Origin: Trigonopsis variabilis
Taxonomy: Eukaryota > Ascomycota > Trigonopsidomycetes > Trigonopsidales > Trigonopsidaceae
Reading direction: 5' to 3'
NCBI GenBank assembly: GCA_003707065.3
Contig: PPXM03000008.1
Coordinates: 62,001-126,000 of the forward strand
DNA: 64,000 nt
In this document: positions 1 through 8,832 of the stretch, in pieces
Layout of the letters: each line of letters begins with the position of its first letter
How positions within the stretch are numbered: the stretch's first letter is position 1
Notes under the pieces: generated by a model
Databases searched by the model: none
Seen by the model: only the letters and a program-made list of their open reading frames with translations
Told to the model about the DNA's origin: nothing
Made by a program: the position numbers and the translations under genes

Positions 1-295
1 GCAAGAACTCTCTTGGATGTAAAGGTTCGGATCATTGTGGTGTGGGAAGGTGGGCCGGAAAATTTATACTCCCTAGTAACGAATGGTAACGACAGACGAC
101 GGGCGAGGCAACCGCCTATGGCGATCATTAATGGCTCTTCACTTGGAGACAGTCTTCTGATGGAAACACAAGGATCTGCTGGCAAGAAGCCAGAGCATTA
201 TAATGGCTCAGGCTCATACCTACACAAGTTCGTTATGGAATAAACATTGCGTAATTAATAGTCTTGAAAGGCCCATACAGACCAAAAAAAAGAGA
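1..295. other. left-edge spacer, no gene supported
   Basis: This stretch before tRNA-Asn has no protein I can recognise. One open frame reaches the window edge but starts with TTG and shows no family motif. The run of A near 283-290 lies just downstream of the tRNA (minus strand reads T) and fits a Pol III terminator. Confidence 0.4.
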
Positions 296-369
296 CGTTC
301 CCAGGGAGGATCGAACTCCCGATCTCACGATTAACAGTCGTGCGCCTTAACCAGCTTGGCCATGGAAAC
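296..369 (-). tRNA. tRNA-Asn(GTT)
   Basis: On the minus strand the sequence folds as a complete intronless tRNA of 74 nt. The acceptor GTTTCCA pairs with TGGGAAC (one T-G pair) and the discriminator base is G. The D arm is GCC/GGC. The anticodon stem CACGA/TCGTG encloses the loop CTGTTAA, whose anticodon is GTT (Asn). The T arm GGGAG/CTCCC encloses TTCGATC. A run of T follows on the minus strand (A run at plus 283-290), as expected for a Pol III terminator. CCA is not encoded, as normal for a nuclear gene. Confidence 0.95.
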
Positions 370-1668
370 CAAATGGATTGTTGGAGGCCGATAGAAATTT
401 ACTGCTACAACGCATATAACATTATGTAAGCACGATAAAAAAGTGAGACCGCGACCACACAACTTATAGTCGATCACGCGAAGTGGCACCATCCCGAAGG
501 AAAGGTCAACCGTTCAGCCTCGGAGATGCTCCGCGAAGCGCTGGAGAAGATGACTGGTAAGGTTAGTTGAGAAGCCTCCGCTACTTCGCGAGGAGTAGTG
601 CTCCTTTATGCGGATGTTTCTTCTGAAATATGATTAAATGATGTAACTCCAAGGTTTTTTGCCGCTTTACGGCCATTTCTCACGGAGAATACTAGTAAAT
701 GTGTATATAATATTAATAGAGAGAAAATACAAAAAAGTTCTAGTTGACAGAAAAAATAATAAGGAGGTTCCTAATAAACGAAATAGCCGCTAACGATATT
801 TGTTTGAATAACAAGAAAACGTGGAGAATCGGCAGGCGAGGAGGAACAGTTGCATTCACTGAAGCAAAATAGCTGCCAAACATTTGAAATAAAGTCCTGT
901 AACGATGTTCTGTTTGCAGAGATCACCGATAAAGTGGAGGAAGAACCTGGAACACAATCATGAGACTGAATAAGGTGGGCGGCATAGGGGAGTGACCTAC
1001 GCGGAGTGCCATACATAGAGATACTTGGGATGGTGTCTCGATACAGCCTGGCCTAGTTGTCTTAGAAAAGCAGAAAAAACTGCTCTCATCAAGAAGATGC
1101 CAAGGTGTGATCGCTGTCCTTAAGTATTTATACAATTCAAACTGACTAACACGTCCTGAATGTGTCATCATCTTCCATAGCCCCATCAACTAGTTTACTT
1201 AGTCAGGGCCTAACTAGTCCCTAGTATGCTACTGACGCAAATGTATATGCCTACCGGGCTCCAAAAATCCACATCGTCTCGTAAATCTGCAAAACATTCA
1301 GAAAAAAAGCGCAAGAAAAAGAAAAAGTACCACCATGGGTTAGTCACGAAATCATTCAAGCAAGGAACCAATGGACTATAACAGTCACTATACTATGATG
1401 CTGAGGCTTTAAGACAATTGTGAAATGTCAATTCAGAAGATTTGAGTGATCCATAGTCCAAATGGGAAGGAGAGCTAATTTGACGCTCAGAGGGATTGGC
1501 TATGGAGCTTATCGGCTGCAGGATCAAGATTCGTGACGACTTCCCGAAGCACATGGCGGTTGTTAGGGGAAATTGGTAGCGACTTCCCCACAACGCCACA
1601 AATCGACCGGCAGTGACTTGATTAGCTTCTAGTCCTGAAATATATATATCTATTGAGACTCTAGCATT
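370..1668. other. spacer between tRNA-Asn and PEX5
   Basis: About 1.3 kb with no gene I can name. It includes the PEX5 promoter. A GC-richer patch near 445-570 keeps an open frame with coding-like composition (see findings), but I cannot tie it to any family. Minus-strand open frames around 771-1189 look like chance. No tRNA fold or terminal repeat was seen. Confidence 0.4.
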
Positions 1669-3492
1669 ATGTCATTTGCAGGAGGAGCTGACTGTTCTGT
1701 GGGATCTAATCCGCTATCCCAAATCAGCAAACATGCAACCACAGATCGCTCTCTGCAAAGAGATCGGTTCAATGCCGGCGGGCAAGGCATTTCTACCGGA
1801 TCTCAGGGCATGCGATCTGCTCAACCGATTTCGAACGAGGATAGACAACTTTATGAAGCGTTCGTGAACGGTGGAGTACCCAGAGAGGTGATGCTAGGAT
1901 CCCAGCCAATGCCCTCGTTTGATATAATGAATGGCCCTCAGGCGAGAGATGCGGTTAATCATACCATGAATAATGCTGGTCCTAGCACATCGGCTTGGAC
2001 GAGTGACTTTCGGGCTCAAGTTCCTGGCCCCGTTCCCTCATCATGGGGTCACGAGTTCCAAGGGGTTTCATCACAGGCAGGGCCTTCAACTTCTCACCTA
2101 CAGATGAATATGCCCTCTTATGGAATGCCGCACTATAACCCAGCTATAAGGACTCCTCTCGCCATGGCTAATAGCACAATTGGGGCCAGTAACATTCACC
2201 AAAACAGCAATCGGATGGTGGAATTAGATGCCGAGAACTGGGAAGAACAATTCCGACAAATCGAGCTTCAGGCGAATGGCAGACAAGAAGGCGCCGATGG
2301 CGATTTTTGTCTTAAACCGCAGGATGGCAGCCAGGCAGTGGCTGATGACCAGATGGATATGGATGTGAGCGAAGAAGCTACCACTGGTGCTATGCCGATC
2401 AATGGCGCCGATTTACGATTTGAGAATGTTTGGAAGGAAATACAGGCCAAGATGGAGAATGGGAATGAATATTCGTTTTCACCCAGGGAACCTTCGTGGG
2501 AACGACAATTTGATGACTTGACGACTTCGCGACCTGATTTTGGTCAGTACGAATTTGAGCCTGAAAATGAATTTATGAATCATCCTGATCCGTTTGCGGA
2601 GGGATGTCGATTACAGGAAAGCGGAGCAAATTTGTCTCAAGCTGCACTTGCTTTTGAAGCTGCTTGTCAGTTAAACCCAGAGCACGTCGAGTCATGGGCT
2701 AGACTGGGTGCGGTCCAAGCTCAAAATGAAAAGGAAGATGCCGCCATAGATGCATTAGAAAAGGCTGTGAAACTTGATCCAGAGAATGATCGTGCTCTTA
2801 TGGCGCTAGCCGTATCATACATCAACATGCAGTACGAGAATGCTGCTTACCTTACGCTTGAGCGGTGGCTACAGACAAAGTATCCCGACGTTGTTGAAAG
2901 GTTCAAGGCATCGGCTAACGACACGCCACCACCTGGCGTTGAAGAATTAACGCGGATGCATCTCCAACAGCGTGTAGCAAAGATGTTTATACAAGCCGCT
3001 CAACTGGCTCCTCAGGGGAGCGCGATTGATCCTGATGTTCAGAGTGGGCTTGGGGTCATTTTCTACGGGAATGAGGAATACGATAAAGCGATTGACTGTT
3101 TCAAAGCGGCTTTAGCTGTGCGTCCAAATGATGCATTATTGTGGAACAGGCTAGGAGCAACTCTTGCTAATTCTCACAGAAGTGAGGAGGCTATTGATGC
3201 TTACTATCGAGCACTTGAGATCAGACCTAATTTCGTTCGGGCAAGATACAATCTTGGCGTATCCTGCATCAATATTGGAGTTTATCAAGAGGCTGCGGAA
3301 CATCTGATCGAGGCGTTAGCAGAACATAACATGGTTGGCGCACAGGATGCGGTGCACGCCAACCAGTCTACAAATCTGATGGATACATTGAAACGAGTCT
3401 TTCTGGGTATGAATCGCAAGGACCTAGTAAAGAAAGTACGTGTGGGTATGGACTTGGATGAGATCCGCCGTGATTTAGCTGTCCCTTCATAA
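1669..3492 (+). CDS. PEX5: peroxisomal targeting signal 1 receptor Pex5
   Basis: Cycling receptor that binds the C-terminal SKL-type signal of matrix proteins in the cytosol and delivers them to the peroxisomal docking complex. The 607-residue protein opens with the classic Pex5 N-terminus, including the conserved Cys at residue 9 (site of the export ubiquitin in the family). Four WxxxF/Y-type Pex14-binding motifs are visible: WTSDF (110), WGHEF (126), WEEQF (191) and WERQF (277). From about residue 312 to 560 the protein is a run of TPR repeats ending in the C-terminal helical bundle. Length and order match fungal Pex5. There is a single exon and the start is fixed by the conserved N-terminus. 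A TATA-like run (tatatatatc) lies about 25 nt upstream. Confidence 0.97.
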   Translation: MSFAGGADCSVGSNPLSQISKHATTDRSLQRDRFNAGGQGISTGSQGMRSAQPISNEDRQLYEAFVNGGVPREVMLGSQPMPSFDIMNGPQARDAVNHTMNNAGPSTSAWTSDFRAQVPGPVPSSWGHEFQGVSSQAGPSTSHLQMNMPSYGMPHYNPAIRTPLAMANSTIGASNIHQNSNRMVELDAENWEEQFRQIELQANGRQEGADGDFCLKPQDGSQAVADDQMDMDVSEEATTGAMPINGADLRFENVWKEIQAKMENGNEYSFSPREPSWERQFDDLTTSRPDFGQYEFEPENEFMNHPDPFAEGCRLQESGANLSQAALAFEAACQLNPEHVESWARLGAVQAQNEKEDAAIDALEKAVKLDPENDRALMALAVSYINMQYENAAYLTLERWLQTKYPDVVERFKASANDTPPPGVEELTRMHLQQRVAKMFIQAAQLAPQGSAIDPDVQSGLGVIFYGNEEYDKAIDCFKAALAVRPNDALLWNRLGATLANSHRSEEAIDAYYRALEIRPNFVRARYNLGVSCINIGVYQEAAEHLIEALAEHNMVGAQDAVHANQSTNLMDTLKRVFLGMNRKDLVKKVRVGMDLDEIRRDLAVPS

Positions 3493-3653
3493 AAATAGGG
3501 ACTTTTCTGTGCATAGTGAATATAGGTGTTACTTTAGAACAAGTCTAGTTTAAATTGTTTTTGCCCAAGTTCGAGCCTGAGTGTCGTGATAGACGTTGGA
3601 ACAGGTTGTGCATAGTGTGCTTGAGCTCTTCGTATTGATCGTGTAGTGTTATC

Positions 3654-3666
3654 GTTGCCAGGCAAC
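3654..3666. promoter_or_regulatory. perfect RFX-type X-box before MNN10
   Basis: GTTGCCAGGCAAC is a 6+1+6 inverted repeat that matches the RFX X-box consensus exactly. It ends 23 nt before the MNN10 start codon and lies in the PEX5-MNN10 spacer. RFX proteins in fungi include Crt1/Rfx1 and Sak1. Binding here is inferred from the motif only. Confidence 0.6.
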
Positions 3667-3689
3667 GCACGTCAACTTATCCACCTCCC

Positions 3690-4784
3690 ATGCCTCTTGA
3701 TGTGGACGAAAAGCTTAATGAAGGCCGGGGTTTATCAATAGCATCATCATTGGGGTCAGCGACCTCGAAGATAGATGGCAAAGGACGGTGGATTTTTGCA
3801 TCTGCCAAATCACGCAGCGCGTTTGATGAGAGACGCGGAGGTGGATTTGGACGTCCATGGCGACGGATCTGGCGAGGAAGCCGTTTGCGACGATTTGGCT
3901 CGATAATACTTTTAATAATCACAATCATATTCCTCGTGACTTGGAAGCCATGGCGGCAGTTTCAGACGAGCAATGTTGTTATCATTCTAGCTGCAAATCG
4001 CGGAGGAGGAATCAATAACTGGAAGGGCCCAAATGAATGGATGGTTGAGCGAATGAGCATAGCCAATAAGCGAGCATATGCTCAACGCCACGGTTACTCG
4101 TTAGCAATCAAAGATGTCTCCGACAAGAAGAGATATTCTCATGAATGGCGAGAATCCTGGGAGAAACCAGATATTATTCGTCAGACAATGAGACAGTATC
4201 CTCGTGCAGAGTGGTTTTGGTGGCTAGATCTCCATACCTATATAATGGAGCCTCAAATCTCATTGGAAGATCACTTATTCAACCAGTTGGATAAGATTGT
4301 ATATCGGAATGTATCATATTATAACCCGCTGAATATTCCAGTTGAGATTGACTACGTGGATACATCCCAGCCTGCGGATTTTCTTCTTGGACAGGACTGC
4401 GGTGGATTCAACTTGGGCTCGTTCCTTGTTAGGCGGTCGGACTGGTCAGATCGACTGATGGACATTTGGTGGGATCCGATATTTTATGAGCAGATGCATA
4501 TGCAATGGGATCACAAGGAACAGGACGCCCTTGAGTATCTCTACAAGAATCAGGCCTGGATTCGATCTAGAGTCGGATTTGTTCCTCTGCGGTCGATTAA
4601 TTCATTCCCTCCAGGCGCGTGCTCGGAAAGCAGCGATGATCCTCGGATTTTTTACAATTCCAAGGATCGGGATTTTTTGGTTAACATGGCCGGCTGTGAA
4701 TGGGGAAGGGACTGTTTGGGAGAAATGAGTTCCTACAAACAACTAAGCAAAAAGCTGCATCACAAGAGGTTCTTTTTCTTTTAG
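3690..4784 (+). CDS. MNN10: Golgi alpha-1,6-mannosyltransferase, GT34 (Mnn10-like)
   Basis: Type II membrane glycosyltransferase of the GMA12/MNN10 (GT34) family. In yeast it acts in the cis-Golgi M-Pol II complex that elongates the alpha-1,6-mannan backbone. The 364 residues show a basic cytosolic N-terminus, one signal-anchor segment (about 70-84), then the family core beginning VVIILAANRGGG (96-107). The metal-site region reads WFWWLDLHTYIMEP (175-188), giving D-L-H where many glycosyltransferases have DxD; I have not established whether that is normal for the subfamily. Single exon. It converges on GLY1 with a 133-nt gap. MNN10 rather than MNN11 is chosen from the N-terminal core wording. 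Confidence 0.9.
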   Translation: MPLDVDEKLNEGRGLSIASSLGSATSKIDGKGRWIFASAKSRSAFDERRGGGFGRPWRRIWRGSRLRRFGSIILLIITIIFLVTWKPWRQFQTSNVVIILAANRGGGINNWKGPNEWMVERMSIANKRAYAQRHGYSLAIKDVSDKKRYSHEWRESWEKPDIIRQTMRQYPRAEWFWWLDLHTYIMEPQISLEDHLFNQLDKIVYRNVSYYNPLNIPVEIDYVDTSQPADFLLGQDCGGFNLGSFLVRRSDWSDRLMDIWWDPIFYEQMHMQWDHKEQDALEYLYKNQAWIRSRVGFVPLRSINSFPPGACSESSDDPRIFYNSKDRDFLVNMAGCEWGRDCLGEMSSYKQLSKKLHHKRFFFF

Positions 4785-4917
4785 CTGTCTTGTTGACATG
4801 AAAAATTGGCCATGAAACTTTGGCCATGGCGTCGAAGGGACTGCATTTTGTGTTGAAACTTGTACCAATCATATTATTTGCGAATTCTAGTATTCGAAAC
4901 AATCTCTATAAATCATC

Positions 4918-6219
4918 TCACTTATAAGGGTTATGATTCTCCTTGAAATTTAACTCTGGGACGTCTCCGGCCTTGGTTCGTGTCATGGCTTCTTCGTAAG
5001 CTTTAACGAGCTTCTCAATTGCTTCAGGAGACAACTGATAGTGAAAAGCAATTCGTAACGCATTCGTGAGAAGACCAGCTTGGTCAAGTAGATGTTGAAC
5101 AAAGTCAGCAGATACACCGGACTTGTCATAATCAACAAAGATGAAGTTTGTTTCTGCGGGAGCAAGGAATTGATACCCGAGATCCTCAAGATATTTGGCT
5201 ACCAACTGAGTCTGTTGATGGACTTTAGGTAATATGGGCCATACTTGATCCAGAGCCACCAAAGCTTGTGCAGCAATGACACCTACTTGACGCATTCCTC
5301 CGCCGACTTGTTTGCGATAATGTTCCGCTTTCGAGATGAACTGTTTTCCTCCGCAAAGAATAGAGCCGACAGGAGCTCCCAGAGACTTCGAAAGGCATAA
5401 AGAAACGGAATCGAAGTATTTGCAATATTCACTCAACGGGATGCCGGTTTTGCTTGAGGCGTTGAACAGTCGAGCACCATCAAGGTGAACTTTAATTCCT
5501 TTCTCATCTGCAAACTCCCGGATGGCCTTGATATCTTCAATCGGCATGATAACGCCTCCTAAAGTGTTTTCTAGACATATCAGAGCAGTTGGCGCAGTAT
5601 GGACATCACCAGGAGGAATATAAGCCTTTTTGACATCCTCAACCGTCAAATTCAAAGTTTTAGCTGGAATAACGGGAGTGACCATTGCTTGGGACAAAGT
5701 GGCGATCCCAGCTGCTTCGACTTTATAAACGTGAGCCAGGTAATGGGTCATAACCGTATGTGGAGGACTCATAAGGTGAGATCGAATAGCAACCTGGTTG
5801 GTCATTGTTCCCGATGGCATGAATAAGGCACCTTCAAACCCAGTCAGTTCCTTGACCTTTGCCAATAATGAGTTTGATGTTGGATCTTCATCAAACACAT
5901 CGTCACCAACAGGAGCCAAGGATGCTGCCTTGATCATGTCAGGGTTGGGTTGGGTCGCCGTATCGGAGCGGAAGTCTATAGAAGATTTGGTGGACGATTT
6001 TTGGACCAATTGATCAAAAAATCCTGCGCTGGCAGTCGGTTTGACTTGATCCAAGATGAGAGTCCCAAGAGAGGATGGCTGGAGACTAGTCTTGGTCTCA
6101 GTGCTGGTAGTGGTACTTGACATGGTGAAAGATCGAGTAAAAGCTTTAGAAGTCTTGTAAGAAATCAGAAACCGGTTCAGTCGAAGCGTAATCGAAGAGA
6201 TAAGAGGCTGATGTATCAT
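4918..6219 (-). CDS. GLY1: low-specificity L-threonine aldolase
   Basis: PLP enzyme (fold type I) that splits L-threonine or allo-threonine into glycine and acetaldehyde, a main route to glycine in yeasts. The 433-residue frame carries the family motifs FRSDTATQP (83-91), HLDGAR (245-250) and the PLP lysine in SLCLSKSLGAPVGS (K278). The first ATG (6219) gives a basic, hydroxylated, acid-free leader of 32 residues that resembles a mitochondrial presequence. A second ATG (6121-6123) opens MSSTTTSTETK, and yeast Gly1 is cytosolic, so both starts may be used. It diverges from DSD1 across a 1.27-kb spacer. Confidence 0.95.
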   Translation of the reverse strand: MIHQPLISSITLRLNRFLISYKTSKAFTRSFTMSSTTTSTETKTSLQPSSLGTLILDQVKPTASAGFFDQLVQKSSTKSSIDFRSDTATQPNPDMIKAASLAPVGDDVFDEDPTSNSLLAKVKELTGFEGALFMPSGTMTNQVAIRSHLMSPPHTVMTHYLAHVYKVEAAGIATLSQAMVTPVIPAKTLNLTVEDVKKAYIPPGDVHTAPTALICLENTLGGVIMPIEDIKAIREFADEKGIKVHLDGARLFNASSKTGIPLSEYCKYFDSVSLCLSKSLGAPVGSILCGGKQFISKAEHYRKQVGGGMRQVGVIAAQALVALDQVWPILPKVHQQTQLVAKYLEDLGYQFLAPAETNFIFVDYDKSGVSADFVQHLLDQAGLLTNALRIAFHYQLSPEAIEKLVKAYEEAMTRTKAGDVPELNFKENHNPYK

Positions 6220-6997
6220 GCAATTGAAGTAGTTGACTAGTTCGATAACGCAACACTTTGGGTCACAGTGTGAAAAAACTTTGAAAGAAACTGACTAATC
6301 GAGGGTCCAAGATTGGGAGAATGGATACCAGAGATTCGAAACCTATGACAGTGTTCTAATAGGTACCAAAGTACTTATTTATACGCGAAATCCAAAGTGA
6401 CTTTTGGCCTTGGAGTCGGGCGCCTTGTTACGGTATTGGCTTTCGGTGTTTCCCAATTAGGATATTAGGATGCGCCGGTAAAGTTCATGACTAATCCTCG
6501 AACAAAGTATTTCGAGCCTGCTTACCAGTACCGTTCGACGACGCCAGACACTAATCCTTTTTCCTGGTATTACTTTGACATCGTATCTCATCTGCTGCAG
6601 ATATCAAGACAACCCAACTCTGTTCTAGTGGCCTAGCACTGTGCTCTCTGTTCTTTCTGATAAGATAGCGATCTTCAAAGTCCGTAATGTTCTGAATCTG
6701 GGTATTCGTAGGTTGGTGATAGGAACTCGGATTTTATTGTCCGGAGGAGTTCCGAGAAAGTCTTGTTAAAAATCTTGTACCTCATTACATCTTATTTTTT
6801 AAAGAACCAGTTGCTGCGCAATAATCCACGATTCAGGGAAGATTCGGGGTTAGAAAGGCATAGCTCATGTTCTTGTAGATGTCTGATTATTTATAGAAGA
6901 CTACATCTATCCCTGGGAATTTGTTGCTTTTTTGCTTTTATTGCTGTTATTCCTGACGCACGCTCTTCTCAGAACTAGCTTCCTGTTGGTCTCAGCG

Positions 6998-7030
6998 ACG
7001 ATGTACACAATGTATCGTTGTGTACATCGT
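6998..7030. repeat. perfect 13-bp inverted repeat with 7-nt loop
   Basis: The arm ACGATGTACACAA (6998-7010) is matched exactly by its reverse complement TTGTGTACATCGT (7018-7030), with the loop TGTATCG between them. It lies in the middle of the GLY1/DSD1 spacer, away from either coding end. It could be a dimeric operator, a cruciform, a Pol II terminator-like hairpin or a relic of a small mobile element. No T tract follows closely. Confidence 0.85.
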
Positions 7031-7434
7031 GAATAAGCACTATTTGAAGAAGTCTAGAGAATATTCGCTTATCAGGTGGATAAAACTTAAGCTAATCGTA
7101 TTAGTTTGCATCATTTTCAAGCATAGGAGTAGTATATTAAATCAATCTACTGCATGGTCATACAACCAAAGTGTGCATGAAAAGACGTAGAAATTCAGCC
7201 ATTACACTTTGGATAATCGTCCTGTCTTTTCTCTGAGAGCTGAATTATGAGTTCCCATACGATAGGTCTAGATGATTCAAAGGTTACAAGATATTAACTC
7301 TCACAGGAGACACTAGAACACCATTTTTAGGCCTGGCCCCTCACTGTAGCAGACACTTAAAAGGGTTTTACAGTAGACCCCCACGCTCAAGGTGGGCAAG
7401 TGATCACCGAATCCTGGCCGGGTTCGCCTATCAG

Positions 7435-7440
7435 CACGTG
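7435..7440. promoter_or_regulatory. CACGTG E-box before DSD1
   Basis: CACGTG in the context GCACGTGATC, 52 nt upstream of the DSD1 ATG. It matches the core of Cbf1-type bHLH sites. Function is inferred from motif and position only. Confidence 0.4.
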
Positions 7441-7491
7441 ATCGTTGCATTGATAAATTAGAAATGCACGGCAGAATCTTATTCACTCATT

Positions 7492-8730
7492 ATGTATCCC
7501 TCAGATTTATATCCAAAAGCTTCAAAAGAGGCCCTAGTGAAAGAGTATGTGGGAAAAAAGCTGTCTGAGATCCCTACACCGGCTTTTATTGTCAACCGAA
7601 AGGTCGTCAAGAACAATTGCGCCAAGATGATCACCGGCGCTAAGAACCTGAACGTTCCTTTTCGGGCTCATGTGAAGACTACCAAGTCTGATGAAGCAGT
7701 TGCTCTGCAATTGAATCCTGAGTCTGGATTATCGACAACTCGATGCATCGTTAGCACGCTAATGGAAGCCCATCATCTTGAAACCTTTATTGCCAAAGGC
7801 CTTGTTACAGATGTTCTCTACGGCATTCCTCCAGCGAAATCTCGGGTAGATGAACTCTACAGTTATGCTCAAAAGGTTCAACTGCGGTTAATGATTGATA
7901 ATGTCGAGCAATTGACTTATTTAGCTCCTATCGCTAAGGCACACCCTGGTTTTGCTTGGTCGGTATTTGTCAAAATTGACATGGGATCAAGCAGGGCAGG
8001 CATCCATGCTGACTCTGCAGAGCTTCTATCTTTAGTGGATGCATTGGTAGGACCAGAATATGGTCAGTATTTCAAGATCTTTGGCTTCTACTGTCATGCC
8101 GGACATTCCTATGGTTCGAAATCGGCAAATGATGCTCAATCGTATCTGATGGCTGAAATATCGGCCGCAAATGAGGCAGCCATTCGTGCAAAAAAGACCG
8201 ATCCCAGCTTGAATCCGACAATCTCAGTTGGTGCTACGCCCACCTCTCATTCCGCTCAACTTCTGTCTGCCAAAGATCTACCAAAGCTTGACGGAGAACT
8301 TGAATTGCATGCGGGAAACTATCCATTCTGCGATTTGCAACAATTAGCAACTGGAGTTATCTCAAAGGATCGAATTGCATGTACAGTACTCGCCGATGTG
8401 TGCTCAGTTTATCCAGGACGTGGGAATCGAATTCCAGGAGAGGTTCTTGTCAATGCGGGTGTGATAGCAATGGCGCGTGAACCTGGACAGCTACCTGGTT
8501 GGGGCGCGGTCGCTACTCCCCAATATGGGGATTGGATTGTCGGCCGCCTGTCTCAAGAACATGGTATTCTTACACCTGGAGAAGAATCCGCAACACTCCC
8601 ACCTATTGGTGCTCGAGTGGAGTTGTATCCTCAGCATAGTTGTATCACCGCACAGGCCTTCCCGTTCTACTTTGTTACGGATGGAGATGACAATGTTGTC
8701 GATATGTGGGTCACATGGCGTGGATGGTAA
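7492..8730 (+). CDS. DSD1: D-serine ammonia-lyase (zinc/PLP D-serine dehydratase)
   Basis: PLP enzyme (fold type III, alanine-racemase-like N-domain) that converts D-serine to pyruvate and ammonia; yeast Dsd1 is also zinc dependent. The 412 residues contain the PLP lysine in RAHVKTTK (K62) near the N-terminus. The C-terminal metal site PQHSC supplies His382 and Cys384, the zinc pair of eukaryotic D-serine dehydratases. The protein ends in MWVTWRGW as in the fungal family. Full length, one exon, with ATG in a TTATGT context. D-threonine aldolase is the nearest alternative, but the HxC pair and overall fungal Dsd1 wording favour DSD1. It converges on the acyl-CoA dehydrogenase gene with about 100 nt between stops. 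Confidence 0.93.
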   Translation: MYPSDLYPKASKEALVKEYVGKKLSEIPTPAFIVNRKVVKNNCAKMITGAKNLNVPFRAHVKTTKSDEAVALQLNPESGLSTTRCIVSTLMEAHHLETFIAKGLVTDVLYGIPPAKSRVDELYSYAQKVQLRLMIDNVEQLTYLAPIAKAHPGFAWSVFVKIDMGSSRAGIHADSAELLSLVDALVGPEYGQYFKIFGFYCHAGHSYGSKSANDAQSYLMAEISAANEAAIRAKKTDPSLNPTISVGATPTSHSAQLLSAKDLPKLDGELELHAGNYPFCDLQQLATGVISKDRIACTVLADVCSVYPGRGNRIPGEVLVNAGVIAMAREPGQLPGWGAVATPQYGDWIVGRLSQEHGILTPGEESATLPPIGARVELYPQHSCITAQAFPFYFVTDGDDNVVDMWVTWRGW

Positions 8731-8832
8731 AGAAAACTAGTACAAAAAAGGCAAGTTAGCTCTCAAATAATACGTAGACTGGCCTGATGGCTACGTACAG
8801 AATTATCATGTATTTCGGCATTGGTCGTTAGC

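Larger units (their letters stand above)
6220..7491. other. divergent GLY1/DSD1 promoter region
   Basis: This 1.27-kb spacer separates two divergently transcribed genes of glycine/serine/threonine metabolism. It holds a perfect 13-bp hairpin (6998-7030) and a CACGTG E-box (7435-7440) 52 nt before the DSD1 ATG. The open frame near 6763 starts with TTG and resembles no family. No RNA gene or transposon end was seen. Confidence 0.5.
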
